From contig JAUCBJ010004954.1 of the NCBI GenBank assembly GCA_032718475.1, forward strand, positions 5,001 through 63,874: a stretch of DNA of 58,874 bases, read 5' to 3'. The position numbers were made by a program, and so were the translations under genes. The DNA is from Nemertoderma westbladi. Taxonomy: Eukaryota; Xenacoelomorpha; Nemertodermatida; Nemertodermatidae. The notes beneath the pieces are model-generated. The model was not told the DNA's origin, searched no databases, and saw only the letters and a program-made list of their open reading frames with translations. The stretch's first letter is position 1; the number at the start of each line of letters is the position of its first letter. This document shows, one piece after another, positions 22,869 through 33,231 of this stretch.

Positions 22869-22888
22869 ATTCTAGAATGTTCTAGAAC
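22869..22888. promoter_or_regulatory. Heat-shock-element-like site
   Basis: TTCTAGAATGTTCTAGAA has four alternating TTC/GAA pentamers at perfect spacing, the layout bound by heat-shock factor. It lies ~940 bp upstream of MED11 and ~1.4 kb upstream of the coiled-coil gene. A looser TTC..TAGAA cluster is at ~22976-22987. Function is inference only. Confidence 0.45.
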
Positions 22889-23051
22889 TGAGATCAAGTT
22901 TCATGCACTGTGTATAAAACAGTTTATCATGAAACATCCCACAGTCCTATTGTTTATGTTATTTTACTCACAATGTTCTTCTAGAACTAAGTTGGCATTT
23001 TTTCCAGGTACCTAAATAATTGCAACCAAGCGTGCCAAAAATGCCAACCAA

Positions 23052-23119
23052 AATGCCAGAGTGCTTTTTGGGAACTTTAGTATAAATCCTTAAGAGTTCC
23101 CTAAAGGCACTTTGGCATT
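23052..23119. other. Foldback: 25-bp arms with 18-nt loop
   Basis: The left arm (23052-23076, starting AATGCCAGAGTGC) and the right arm (23095-23119, ending CACTTTGGCATT) pair over 25 positions with two G-U wobbles and one mismatch in RNA. The size fits a microRNA precursor or a tiny foldback element. Further TGGCATT and ATGCCA pieces lie just outside. Confidence 0.5.
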
Positions 23120-23830
23120 CTGGCATTTAATTGTAAATCATTATTAGTGATTATATTACTACATTATACAGTACGCCTAAGTGTCTGAGTGTGCATAGCA
23201 TAGTAAGCATAGTTTATTAGTTCCCCATCTCGGTGGGTGTACGATTAAATTAAATTAAAGCATACTACCTTACCTATAGTATTAGCTTGATTGAACATGC
23301 TTAAATATGAAATGAATTACACCGCGCAATTGTAGGTCATACCTATAATGTAAATCTTTTATAAAAAATTTTTTATAAAAAGTTCCAGATTATTATATGA
23401 AACTGTCAATACGGTAGGCCTACTACATTTGTATTATATACAATAATAATGTCGTTCCATTCATTTAAATTATGTTTATTCCTTTATTATTACGTCACGT
23501 GAACGTGAAGTAAACAAAATTGCACCCTAACGCCACGTATGAGTAATCTCAATGAAATGAAATGTAACACTTAGCCACACGTTTTATATATTTTCTAATG
23601 TTGACACTTGCTTCTCTTATGCATAAATTAAAAAGGTTCTAACAATTGATGCATCCAATGTCCATTATAGGGGGTAGAGGTACCAATGAAATGATAATTA
23701 TATTGCAGTACTTTATGTTTTACCAGTACCGGTATCAGTTCAGTTCAGTTCAGTCTAGTTACGTTTAAGTACCGGTACTGCTGCTGTGCTGTACTGCTAA
23801 CTGCTGAACTGACATTCGTATTGATCTTGC

Positions 23831-24217
23831 ATGGCGGCACCAAAGGAACGGCTTATGAAATTGGAACAACTTGAAAAGGAAATTTATAACATTCTCCAGA
23901 ACGCTGGACAGGCGTTGCAGGAGTTAGCGAAAGAGAAACCCAGCGATAAAATAGTCGAGAGGCATACAAGTCAGTTCGTCAAGTCAGTCGAGGTGGTGGA
24001 CCAGTCGTTGCAAGCCCAAATCAACTACCTAGGACAGGTGGGGTCCGGTTTGGTCCATGAGGGATCCTGCTACGCCGCCCAGAAGGACTACTATCTGTCC
24101 TGGCATCGCATGGAACACGCCAAGTGTAAACTCAGAGAAATCAATCGTTTGTGCGGAGCTACATTGGATAACGGCGCGGAAAACGCTGACCCAGTCGATT
24201 CTGTTCCACCTACCTAG
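23831..24217 (+). CDS. MED11: Mediator complex subunit 11
   Basis: An intronless 128-aa frame matching animal MED11 in length (human about 117 aa) and along its helical core. Conserved segments include ERLMKLEQLEKEIYNILQNAG near the start, the central helix region with LQAQINYLGQVGSGLVHEGS, and YAAQKDYYLSWHRMEHAK, aligned to the family's RIxYLxQVATGxPHEGSSYxxRKDxxMAxxRxxYAR pattern. MED11 sits in the Mediator head module with MED22 and contacts general transcription factors at RNA polymerase II promoters. The start ATG follows AT-rich sequence with an ACCGGT cluster. MED7, another Mediator subunit, begins 402 bp downstream on the same strand. Confidence 0.93.
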   Translation: MAAPKERLMKLEQLEKEIYNILQNAGQALQELAKEKPSDKIVERHTSQFVKSVEVVDQSLQAQINYLGQVGSGLVHEGSCYAAQKDYYLSWHRMEHAKCKLREINRLCGATLDNGAENADPVDSVPPT

Positions 24218-24619
24218 CGATATACTGATATATATTAGTGCGAGAAAATAGAGCAGAATATAACTGACTGTAACATTGATATTACAGTACCGGTATTATA
24301 AACCATAGGCCTAGGCCTTAACAAAGCCTTTACTTGTCACCCCCCTCTGCCCCTGCCTGCTGGTGTACAGGTACCGGTATTCGGTATTCCATTATCACAG
24401 TGCACAGTGCAGGGTATTGTTAATTTGTCTGTTTGTTTATGCAGCCAGATCAGCTTTTAATTAATATATTTAATACCGGTACTGTAAAACACGCAACTCC
24501 ATCTCCCAGTACACAGCAGCACAGTATCGTCTCAAACGATCGTGTTGAACATTTCCTTCCTTTTTCTAAACAGTTTCCATTCTCACCCCGAACCGGTCAG
24601 CCGGTATATTTCTGCGGCA
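24218..24619 (+). other. MED11-MED7 intergenic spacer with strong splice acceptor
   Basis: No clear AATAAA follows MED11. A polypyrimidine run and AG (CCTTCCTTTTTCTAAACAG, ending at 24573) lies 46 nt before the MED7 ATG. It could be the acceptor of a 5' UTR intron or a spliced-leader trans-splice site. Two ACCGGT palindromes are present. Confidence 0.5.
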
Positions 24620-25309
24620 ATGAACCGGCAACCCAGCCCCCCGACCAAAGCTACTTCGCTCTTCCCCCCGCCTCCCATGCAGTACGTGAACCGCTACACG
24701 AAGGACGCCGTATCCATGGGCAACGCCCCGACCCCTCCCCCACCGATCACCGGTGTCTATTCTATGTTCGGCGCGCAGTGCCGCACTGGCGACGCGATTA
24801 TCCGCCCGCTAGAGGCGCAAGGGATACTTAGACTCCATCCCAGTCGCTTCGACCACAAACTTGAGTTAAAGAAACTCAACATGTCGGTGTTGATGAACTA
24901 CCTGGATCTCCTAGAGATCCTCATTCAATGTCCAGGCACTGATAATCGAGAGACCAAGATCCACGACCTAGAACTTATCTTTATACACATACACCACCTT
25001 ATAAACGAGTACCGTAGTCACCAAGCACGCGAGAGCCTCAGACTTATGCTGGAACTACAGAAGCGACAGACCATGGAGACCACACTGAGGTTTAGCAAGC
25101 ACCTTGAGCGAGCAGAGAAGGTGGTGCAAGAATGTTTGTCAAAGTTACCCCCGGATCTAAAAGGGATCGGCGTTAGAGTGAAGATCCAGTCGGTCGATTC
25201 TCCGGCTGTGAGTTCTGGGGAATCCCAGCCCGCGGCCCCCCAGACCACCACGGTGTGTGAGGACAAGGACAGGGTTATGTGCGACCTTATCGATTCATTG
25301 GTTGGATGA
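24620..25309 (+). CDS. MED7: Mediator complex subunit 7
   Basis: An intronless 229-aa frame starting at the ATG of MNRQPSPP; an in-frame ATG 78 nt earlier lies on the far side of the acceptor-like site and is less likely. It matches animal MED7 throughout: FPPPPMQYVNRYT and PTPPPPITGVYSMFG (the Pro-rich N-terminus), IIRPLEAQGILRLHP, FDHKLELKKLNMSVLMNYLD, HIHHLINEYRSHQARESLR, and the coiled-coil that pairs with MED21 (LQKRQTMETTLRFSKHLERA). The C-terminus is short and acidic, ending LIDSLVG. MED7 is a Mediator middle-module subunit. A possible poly(A) signal AATAAA lies near 25753. Confidence 0.95.
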   Translation: MNRQPSPPTKATSLFPPPPMQYVNRYTKDAVSMGNAPTPPPPITGVYSMFGAQCRTGDAIIRPLEAQGILRLHPSRFDHKLELKKLNMSVLMNYLDLLEILIQCPGTDNRETKIHDLELIFIHIHHLINEYRSHQARESLRLMLELQKRQTMETTLRFSKHLERAEKVVQECLSKLPPDLKGIGVRVKIQSVDSPAVSSGESQPAAPQTTTVCEDKDRVMCDLIDSLVG

Positions 25310-26255
25310 CCTCGGGTCTAACTAACAGCAACCCTTCACTGTCCGCGGCTATTCTGTATTTTAGATCTACGTTTATTAAGATTTAGAAACAACCAAGAGA
25401 TTTTCATATAATATTTACTTGTTTAATTATGATATTTAACGAGAGTTCTTTTAAAAATTCGCTGTAGAATTAATTGGTGATTAATATTTTGCGGACATTG
25501 GCAATGATCCTAAATGACTCAACAAATCTCTTCGAATACTCTCGAGATATCATTGGTTACACTTCATTGTTTTACAGCTCCACGTCGAACTAGTAACCGG
25601 TATCCGGTTATCGTTCTATATCATGTGCAGTGCAGTTTCACTAGTTCAATCCATTTAATATTTAAAGTTCAGGTACTTTTGACCAAATATTACATCTCTA
25701 TATACAGAATTTCTAATAATGATTGTTTACCGTTATATTTATTCTGCTTCAAATAAATTGGCGACAATTTTTTAATTTACCCTTCGGGAAAATTGTTCAT
25801 AAATGCAAGAATCTGTATTATATTAATTATCGAGACATTTGGGGAAAACTTTACCCGAATCCCATCTCGGCCAATGAATATTTCGTCTCAATGTTAAAAT
25901 TCAAATTTAGGGAAAGGATCAGGTTACAGTGGCACGTTATTTTAACCAAAACAATAAACTAAAGTCTATAGAACAGGTTATAGTTTTATTTTTGAGAGTA
26001 ATCAGCTGTTATTTGCGTCGAATTTCCCCTGGAGAGGGATGAATTTTTACGCCCATGTGAAGAATACCAGGATTTCACTTTTCGGTCGACTTTTTATTGA
26101 AATTTTTTAAATTGAAGATTTTTTATTTTTTTTTAATTTATCTTTATTTAGTGTTTTATAGCGCTTATTTCAGACTTATAACCTGTACGTACATATACTA
26201 ATTCGTTCATTGTTTTGGTTAGATTCAGCCCTTCTGTAACCTGTGTTTTTGGTGA
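25310..26255. other. Region downstream of MED7 with R2 dispersed-repeat fragments
   Basis: Contains the probable MED7 3' UTR. An R2 repeat copy lies at ~25855-25990 (CAGGTTACAGTGGCACG, AACCAAAACAATAA) and another fragment at ~26190-26245. A 26045-26080 segment is an inverted partial copy of the 53-bp repeat that follows. No further gene was seen. Confidence 0.5.
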
Positions 26256-27126
26256 AAACCTGGTATTCTTCACATGGGGGGTAACTGAAAAGTGAAATAT
26301 AACGGCAGAAAGTCTGGTATTCTTCACATGGGGGTAACTGCAAAGTGAAATATAACGGCAGAAAGTCTGGTATTCTTCATATGGGGGTAACTGCAAAGTG
26401 AAATATAACGGCAGAAAGTTTGGTATTCTTCACATGGGGGTAACTGAAAAGTGAAATATAACGGCAGAAAGTCTGGTATTCTTCATATGGGGGTAACTGC
26501 AAAGTGAAATATAACGGCAGAAAGTCTGGTATTCTTCATATGGGGGTAACTGCAAAGTGAAATATAACGGCAGAAAGTCTGGTATTCTTCACATGGGGGT
26601 AACTGCAAAGTGAAATATAACGGCAGAAAGTCTGGTATTCTTCACATGGGGGTAACTGCAAAGTGAAATATAACGGTAGAAAGTCTGGTATTCTTCACAT
26701 GGGGGTAACTGAAAAGTGAATTATAACGGCAGAAAGTCTGATATTCTTCATATGGGGGTAACTGAAAAGTGAAATATAACGACATAAAGTCTGGTATTCT
26801 TCACATGGGGGTAACTGCAAAGTGAAATATAACGGCAGAAAGTCTGGTATTCTTCACATGGGGGTAACTGCAAAGTGAAATATAACGGCAGAAAGTCTGG
26901 TATTCTTCACATGGGGGTAACTGCAAAGTGAAATATAACGGCAGAAAGTCTGGTATTCTTCACATGGGGGTAACTGCAAAGTGAAATATAACGGCAGAAA
27001 GTCTGGTATTCTTCACATGGGGGTAACTGTAAAGTGAAATATAACGGCAGAAAGTCTGGTATTCTTCACATGGGGGTAACTGTAAAGTGAAATATAACGG
27101 CAGAAAGTCTGGTATTCTTCACATGG
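26256..27126. repeat. 53-bp tandem array
   Basis: About 16 copies of a 53-bp unit containing GGTATTCTTCACATGGGGG and TAACTGCAAAGTG. On the minus strand each unit contains a good splice-acceptor-like site, ATTTCACTTTGCAG. The array lies downstream of the last SLC6 exon and has an inverted partial copy at its left. No exon was recognised next to it. Confidence 0.93.
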
Positions 27127-27129
27127 GCC

Positions 27130-27839
27130 AATTTTTATTGCGTCCAGTTTTCCCCCCTATCTGCAATAATTACAACACCTTAACTTTAACACAGCGTAAT
27201 GAGTGACCTTAACCACAAATACTAAACAAAACACAATAAGATAAAAAAAAGAGAATGAAAAAAACAAATAAACTTGACAAAGTTGAAATAGAAAAACTTT
27301 ACCAAATTACAACCGAATATGTAAACATGACAATAAATTGATTGAATAATTAATTAATTAATCTAGCTTGCTTCGATACTTTCCAATCGTGAAGATGCAC
27401 CTGTTTAGTAATGGATACAGTAAACACTGCAATATATATTGTTTGTGTTTCTAGGCCAACCTAAAATCTGTCAAAGGGTCCGATCCAAATCCCGTATCGG
27501 CTATATTTAAAAGCTCAAAATTAAGTAAAAAGTTTGTATCAAAACTATGTAATATTGTAGGCCTATAAATATATTGTAACATTCACATAAAGATTACATA
27601 AATCTATCTTTACACAACATGAATAGGTGGACAACCCATGACTCTTTGGGACGAAAGGTCACTGGCCTTGAAGATGCGGCTAATCTCGCGAAAGTGAAGT
27701 TTATAAACCGGCATTAGATTATACTGTATGCCGATTATAGATATAACTAAATACAAATATATTCCTAATAAAATAATTAAGTCTCAACAGAAATAAAGTA
27801 TTATCAACTGTAATCGTTGTCTTCTCCCCCCAATCTCGT
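27130..27839. other. SLC6 3' flank with a LINE-B scrap
   Basis: AT-rich sequence, probably the transporter 3' UTR and flank. At ~27618-27700 a degraded plus-strand LINE-B fragment (CCCATGACTCTTTGGGACG, CTGGCCTTGAAGATGCGG) matches the C-terminal coding end of family B. Confidence 0.6.
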
Positions 27840-27956
27840 TCACAATCTGGTATTTTTATCTTCAGGTTCTGCTATTAGCTCTCCTAAACCATATTTTTCT
27901 TGAGGGTCATCGCGAAGGGAATTGTTGATTCTCGGTTTTAAAGAATATTTGAATTT
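27840..27956 (-). CDS. SLC6 transporter, exon J (C-terminal tail)
   Basis: The acceptor TTTTTTCTTCCAG is followed by a phase 0 exon of 38 codons plus TGA. It encodes the cytosolic tail starting KFKYSLKPRINNSL and ending DKNTRL. The last residues T-R-L fit a class I PDZ-binding motif, common at the C-termini of plasma-membrane transporters of this family. Confidence 0.85.
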   Translation of the reverse strand, partial: KFKYSLKPRINNSLRDDPQEKYGLGELIAEPEDKNTRL

Positions 27957-28269
27957 CTGGAAGAAAAAAAAGTCAGTTATTACGACTTGACCTGTTAAAT
28001 ATAGTGTAGAGAGCAACGTTTATTATTCAGAGATTTACATAGGTAAATTATAAGACATGCAGAAGGTATGTCAGATACTGCAGTACTGGTACCGTGGTAC
28101 AGTCTGCTAGTAGCGGTTTTGGATGAATGGTAGTGTTTCAGTTTCAGTCAATTCGGATTCGATGACCTCTAATATAATTATATGGCCACTACAATAGGTT
28201 TTTTATTATTGTATATTTTACGTGTAATTCAGTCGTATATAATATAATACAATTTATAAATGATGTTAC

Positions 28270-28440
28270 CTGCAATATTGTCTGCCCTGGGGCTCGAATA
28301 ATTTCCAGAATAGCGCAGATTGGCACTGGTAGAATTGTACTCAAACTCACAGCCCAACCCAATCCATCCGCCCATAAAGGGTACGGCTTGTCTCCGTATT
28401 TGAAAGGACTCCATTGGATAAAGCTAAACACCATAACAGC
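28270..28440 (-). CDS. SLC6 transporter, exon I (end of TM11 and TM12)
   Basis: 57 codons, phase 0 on both sides, between acceptor TATTCCACAG and donor CAG|GTAACA. It encodes VFSFIQWSPFKYGDKPYP, the usual extracellular Y-x-Y/P-x-W-like stretch (PLWADGLGW), then TM12 (LSTILPVPICAILEII). Confidence 0.92.
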
Positions 28441-28499
28441 CTGTGGAATATAATAATTTTACAAAGGCAACACGATTCCTATACGAAACTTTACAACGC

Positions 28500-28690
28500 G
28501 ATTGAAAGTGCGCAGTCGTTCTGAATTCAACGATGGATTAGTAGGGGGGGCACATTGAAAATAGTGATCTTCAGCGCAAATTGACCGCAAGTGAAATAAT
28601 GTATAGTTTATTGTTTTGGTTCGAATCGAAAACACCGCCACTGTAACCTTCTCCTTTCCCTTAATGTTTAAAATTAAATAAATTTTTCAA
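28500..28690. repeat. Dispersed repeat family R2, intronic copy
   Basis: A segment with TTTATTGTTTTGGTT and CCACTGTAACCTTCTCC is shared with ~25860, ~33410 and the inside of the MITE at 35854-36092. It lies in the intron between exons I and H. Confidence 0.6.
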
Positions 28691-28755
28691 ACCCACTAAA
28701 ATTAACTTTGTGTTTGCGGTCATTTTCCGCCATTGACTTTGATTACCACACTTAC

Positions 28756-28956
28756 CATTATAAGCAGAGGGGCAACCAGCAACCAATAGCCAATGAGAGT
28801 TGCGAATCTGGATGGGCCGGTTGCTGATTGGATGTCATTGGCTAACCTACGGGCACCGAATATCCAACAAACAGCCACGCATTCAAGTAAAGCCAGTATT
28901 ATACCAGTGTTAGCCGCCGTATACCAGTCCAATAATTTAAACACATACAAACCACC
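28756..28956 (-). CDS. SLC6 transporter, exon H (TM10 and TM11)
   Basis: 67 codons, phase 0 on both sides, acceptor TTACTTTTCAG, donor ATG|GTAAGT. It begins GGLYVFKLLDWYTAANTG, the family's conserved start of TM10, continues through LLECVAVCWIFGARR, and ends in TM11 (GYWLLVAPLLIM). Confidence 0.95.
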
Positions 28957-29069
28957 CTGAAAAGTAATAAAATAATTGCCTTAAGTTAAATAAAGTTATT
29001 TCCGAAATAAGTAAACTATTAAAAGAAATCTTTCAGATCGTTCATTGTACTCCAGGAAAAACTCTTTAC

Positions 29070-29320
29070 CTGGAAAATATATGGAATACCCATGATGAAG
29101 CTGAGAAGGACAATAAATAGCACGAGGAGTTCTTTTCTTGGGAGCCACCGACTCAACTGCGGTATTTCGTCCTTCAATGTAGTTATGAGAACTTCTACAG
29201 ACGCAAATTCCGAGTCAATTCCAAGGAGGATAAGCATAAAGAAGAAAAGGATAGACCACAGAGGAGACACTGCCATGCTGGTAAATATCTCAGTGTAGAC
29301 AATAAATACCAGGTTGAAAC
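29070..29320 (-). CDS. SLC6 transporter, exon G (TM8 and TM9)
   Basis: 251 nt; the first two bases complete a Gly codon. It encodes FNLVFIVYTEIFTSM, the conserved SPLWSILFFFMLILLGIDSE of TM8 (the Asp-Ser pair lies at the Na2 sodium site in the family), then TM9 (LLVLFIVLLSFIMGIPYIFQ). Donor CAG|GTAAAG. It corresponds to two exons in some relatives. Confidence 0.95.
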
Positions 29321-29524
29321 CTAAATAATGATAAAGCAGTGGGAGTGATTGGTTGTTATAAACAACAATAGTTTTACAATATTACATAATAATATAAAAT
29401 AATTTTGTTTAGAAATTGAAAAAAATTAGGAATCACGTCACCGGCTATACGCGCGTTTCGGCAACTCCAATTCATTTCATTACGTAATGTTAAAATTTGT
29501 AATAAAAAAATGTAAATTCCTTAC

Positions 29525-29649
29525 CATCAGTAGCTACCTCTTCTATGGGTTTGTTTGATTTTAGTGAAATAAATCCTAAGCCAGAGAAGATAACAAAAGC
29601 GGCCAATAAGCTGGTAAGTGAATTTACTAAGGATATAGAGAGAACATTT
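29525..29649 (-). CDS. SLC6 transporter, exon F (TM7)
   Basis: 125 nt; the first base completes an Arg codon from exon E. It encodes NVLSISLVNSLTSLLAAFVI and FSGLGFIS (TM7 and the following loop), ending EEVATD plus one base at donor G|GTAAGG. Acceptor CTATTCCAG. Confidence 0.93.
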
Positions 29650-29884
29650 CTGGAATAGAAAATATAGTTAATAATCATAATAATAGTTAGTATATAGTTG
29701 TTGTATTTATGTAGTCAATTTCTTTCATACTTCATTAACCTTTATTAATTTATTATTAGTATTATTATTAATATAATATGCAATCAAATGTAAAAGTATT
29801 AAAACATTAAGAGGGAAAATTAAAAGAAAAATAAATACAAAAAATAACATAAGTAGCATAAGTTTACAGATATCCACAAACTGC

Positions 29885-31625
29885 ACAGATACTGTAGCAA
29901 ACTAGACTACTACTGTAGCAAACTAGACTACTGTAGCAAACTAGACTATTGTAGCAAACTAGACTACTACTGTAGCAAACTAGACTACTGTAGCAAACTA
30001 GACTATTGTAGCAAACTAGACTACTACTGTAGCAAACTAGACTACTTTAGCAAAGTAGACTACTGTAGCAAACTAGACTACTGTAGCAAACTAGACTACT
30101 ACTGTAGCAAACTAGACTACTGTAGCAAACTAGACTACTACTGTAGCATACTAGACTACTGTAGCAAACTAGACTACTGTAGCAAACTAGACTACTACGG
30201 TAGCAAACTAGACTACTATAGCAAACTAGACTACTACTGTAGCAAACTAGACTACTGCTGTAGCAAACTAGACTACTGTAGCAAACAAGACTACTATTGT
30301 AGCAAACTAGACTACTGTATCAAACTAGACTACTGTAGCAAACTAGACTACTACTGTAGCAAACTAGACTACTGTATCAAACTAGACTACTGTAGCAAAC
30401 TAGACTACTGTAGCAAACTAGACTACTGTAGCAAACTAGACTACTAGTGTAGCAAACTAGACTACTAGTGTAGCAAACTAGATTATGGTAGCAAACTAGA
30501 CTACTGTAGCAAACTAGACTACTACTTTAGCAAACTAGACTACTGTAGCAAACTAGACTACTACTGTAGCAAACTAGACTACTACTGTAGCAAACTAGAC
30601 TACTGTATCAAACTAGACTACTGTAGCAAACTAGACTACTGTAGCAAACTAGACTACTGTAGCAAACTAGACTACTAGTGTAGCAAACTAGACTACTAGT
30701 GTAGCAAACTAGATTATGGTAGCAAACTAGACTACTGTAGCAAACTAGACTACTACTTTAGCAAACTAGACTACTGTAGCAAACTAGACTACTACTTTAG
30801 CAAACTAGACTACTGTAGCAAACTAGACTACTATTGTAGCAAACTAGACTACTGTATCAAACTAGACTACTGTAGCAAACTAGACTACTACTGTAGCAAA
30901 CTAGACTACTGTATCAAACTAGACTACTGTAGCAAACTAGACTACTGTAGCAAACTAGACTACTGTAGCAAACTAGACTACTAGTGTAGCAAACTAGACT
31001 ACTAGTGTAGCAAACTAGATTATGGTAGCAAACTAGACTACTGTAGCAAACTAGACTACTACTTTAGCAAACTAGACTACTGTAGCAAACTAGACTACTA
31101 CTGTAGCAAACTAGATTAGTATATCAAACTAGACTACTACTGTAGCAAACTAGACTACTGTAGCAAACTAGACTACTACTGTAGCAAACTAGATTACTGT
31201 AGCAAACTAGACTACTACTGTAGCAAACTAGACTACTACTGTAGCAAACTAGACTACTAATGTAGGAAACTAGACTACTGTAGCAAACTAGACTACTGTA
31301 GCAAACTAGACTACTGTATCAAACTCGATTTCTGTAGCAAACTAGACTACTGTAGCAAATTAGACTACTACTGTAGCAAACTGGACTACTGTAGCAAACT
31401 AGACTACTGTAGCAATCTAGACTACTACTGTAGCAAACTAGATTGCTGTAGCAAACTAGACTGCTACTGTAGCAAACTAGATTACTGTAGCAAACTAGAC
31501 TACTGTAACAAATTAGACTACTACTGTAGCAAACTAGATTACTGTAGCAAACTAGACTACTGTAGCAAACTAGACTACTACTGTAGCAAACTACACTACT
31601 GTAGCAAACTAAACTACTGTAACTA
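29885..31625. repeat. 18/21-bp tandem array in the SLC6 intron
   Basis: About 90 copies of a unit containing gtagcaaactagactact, mostly 18 bp, often with an extra tac triplet (21 bp), plus variants (gtatcaaac, ctttagcaaac, tagtgtagc). Higher-order blocks recur near 30400, 30610 and 30930. It lies in the intron between exons E and F, beside a LINE-B fragment. The minus-strand open frame at 31319-31636 is a repeat artefact. Confidence 0.95.
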
Positions 31626-31639
31626 ATGAAGCACATACA

Positions 31640-32815
31640 ATGTTGTACATATAGAGTCTGATTGGAGAAGTGTTCATTGTACTTGACACAATGATCCCGG
31701 CGCAGATTTCTTGTGAAAGTGCCATCCAGAGATTTGGTGTCCTCAGCAGTTAGACCCCAGCATGGACTCCCATAGAGGAGTACTGGAACTACTGCTGCCT
31801 CAAATTATCGAACTCCAAATCCAAATGGGACCTCCAAATCCTAGACAGATTATTCATTGCCCATACCTTCTCCTTACGTATCCTGAGGTCTTCACCTGAC
31901 TTCCGGAACCATGACCCAAGTTGTAGAAGTCATCCACGTGCTCAAGCAAGCCAAACCTGCAGCTTACGATTAAACATTTCTTGAGGGCTTTCTAGGTTCC
32001 CTGTCATAATTTGGGTCTTCTTGGAATTTACAAAAAACCAATGAGCAGAGGAGCCTTTGGGCTCCCTCTAGTGATTCTCACATAAACCCTAAGACATCAG
32101 CAAAGTCTAGATCAGTAAGGTACTATAAGAATGGTACACGTGTATCTCCCTGAAGGACTCCCCATAAGACTTCGAATGAATCTATGTCACTAACCATCGT
32201 ACAGTGATCTTATAGCTCCAATAATTTATTCTGGAATCCCATATTGTAATGCAGTTTTCACTATATCTGATACACTAGGGGCCAGTGCACTGGGAACGGT
32301 GTAAGGATTGTAAGGGAGAAGATGGGTTATTATGGTCAGTCTGAATACGAATGGTAAAACCTTCTGGTAGGCTGGTTATTCAACTCAATAAACTGTCCTG
32401 CGGTTGAGGTTGGTGAATTATTAGCGATAATGATCACCTCGTTTTCACATAAATTTCTAAATGATCTGCTTTCCGTAGGCCCTGTGTTATTTGGATAACT
32501 TCCTTTGTTGAGAGTTCAAGGGTTCAAGGTGCCCTTTTGATACATGTCCACAATAATGGGGTGAATGAGGTCCAAAAACTCAGGGATTTTAACCTCAGGG
32601 GGCACGATATCTACTCCACTGGTACGATTGGTCATTGATGCTCTTTGCTGCAGTCTTGATTTCAGCAAAGGAAATGTCACCAATAATCTGTGAGCACAGA
32701 CTCAGATACGTACATGATGTAACTCAAAGTTATCAGGTAAAATACCATGTCATTGTTTAGAAACTTCTCGAAGTGCGTCTTCCAACCATTATTGAGGCGT
32801 TCAGTTGGTGGCTTT
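31640..32815 (-). mobile_element. LINE family B, degraded copy
   Basis: Minus-strand remains of LINE-B: the CCCAGCATGGACTCCC block, the AGTCATCCACGTGCTCAAG block, RT pieces near 32090 (CAAAGTCTAGATCAGTAAGG) and an upstream part up to ~32815. A ~260-bp stretch (32250-32515) is unrelated or rearranged. There are many frameshifts. It lies in the SLC6 intron between exons F and E. Confidence 0.85.
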
Positions 32816-33231
32816 TATTCAATACCTATTTCAAAAATGACTTGTTTTAAAATTTATGTAAAATGTATTGAAATTGGTGAGTAGTTATCGCACTAAAAAC
32901 ACTGGAACATGTCAAATATAGAATCCTAGGCATGGACACCACGTAGCAAAAGGTTGCACACAATTTTAAAATGCCATAAAACATAGTTAATAAAAGTTAT
33001 TGCAATTTTAATGCATGTAGTTTGGGGTACAAGGTACGTATTAGAGTTGAAACAGATGCTAGTTGTTCGTGGCAGCTAATATTATAAATAGTTACAATAC
33101 ATGAACACGAATTGAATCGGAAAGGAAATGTTGGAATTATTTCAATAAATATCGGATTATTTAAAGACGTTATTATCTTTACGGCTCCGGGATTGCCCAC
33201 CGTTGTTAGATATATTGTATAGCAAAGATAC
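32816..33231. other. SLC6 intron sequence, nothing recognised
   Basis: AT-rich intron sequence between the LINE-B relic and exon E. A short open frame at 32997-33200 overlaps the exon E donor side but shows no similarity. Confidence 0.5.

Larger units (their letters stand above)
21540..23830. other. Intergenic region between divergent genes
   Basis: 2.3 kb between the coiled-coil gene (minus) and MED11 (plus), likely holding both promoters. It contains a 50-bp tandem duplication at ~22074-22173, an ~80-bp diverged duplication with a heat-shock-element-like site at 22869-22888, a 68-bp foldback at 23052-23119 and several ACCGGT palindromes. The open frame at 22563-22832 has no recognisable features. 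Confidence 0.6.

Noticed and set aside
31319-31636. A Cys/Tyr/Ser-rich 105-codon protein
   Set aside because: It is the translation of the 18/21-bp array.
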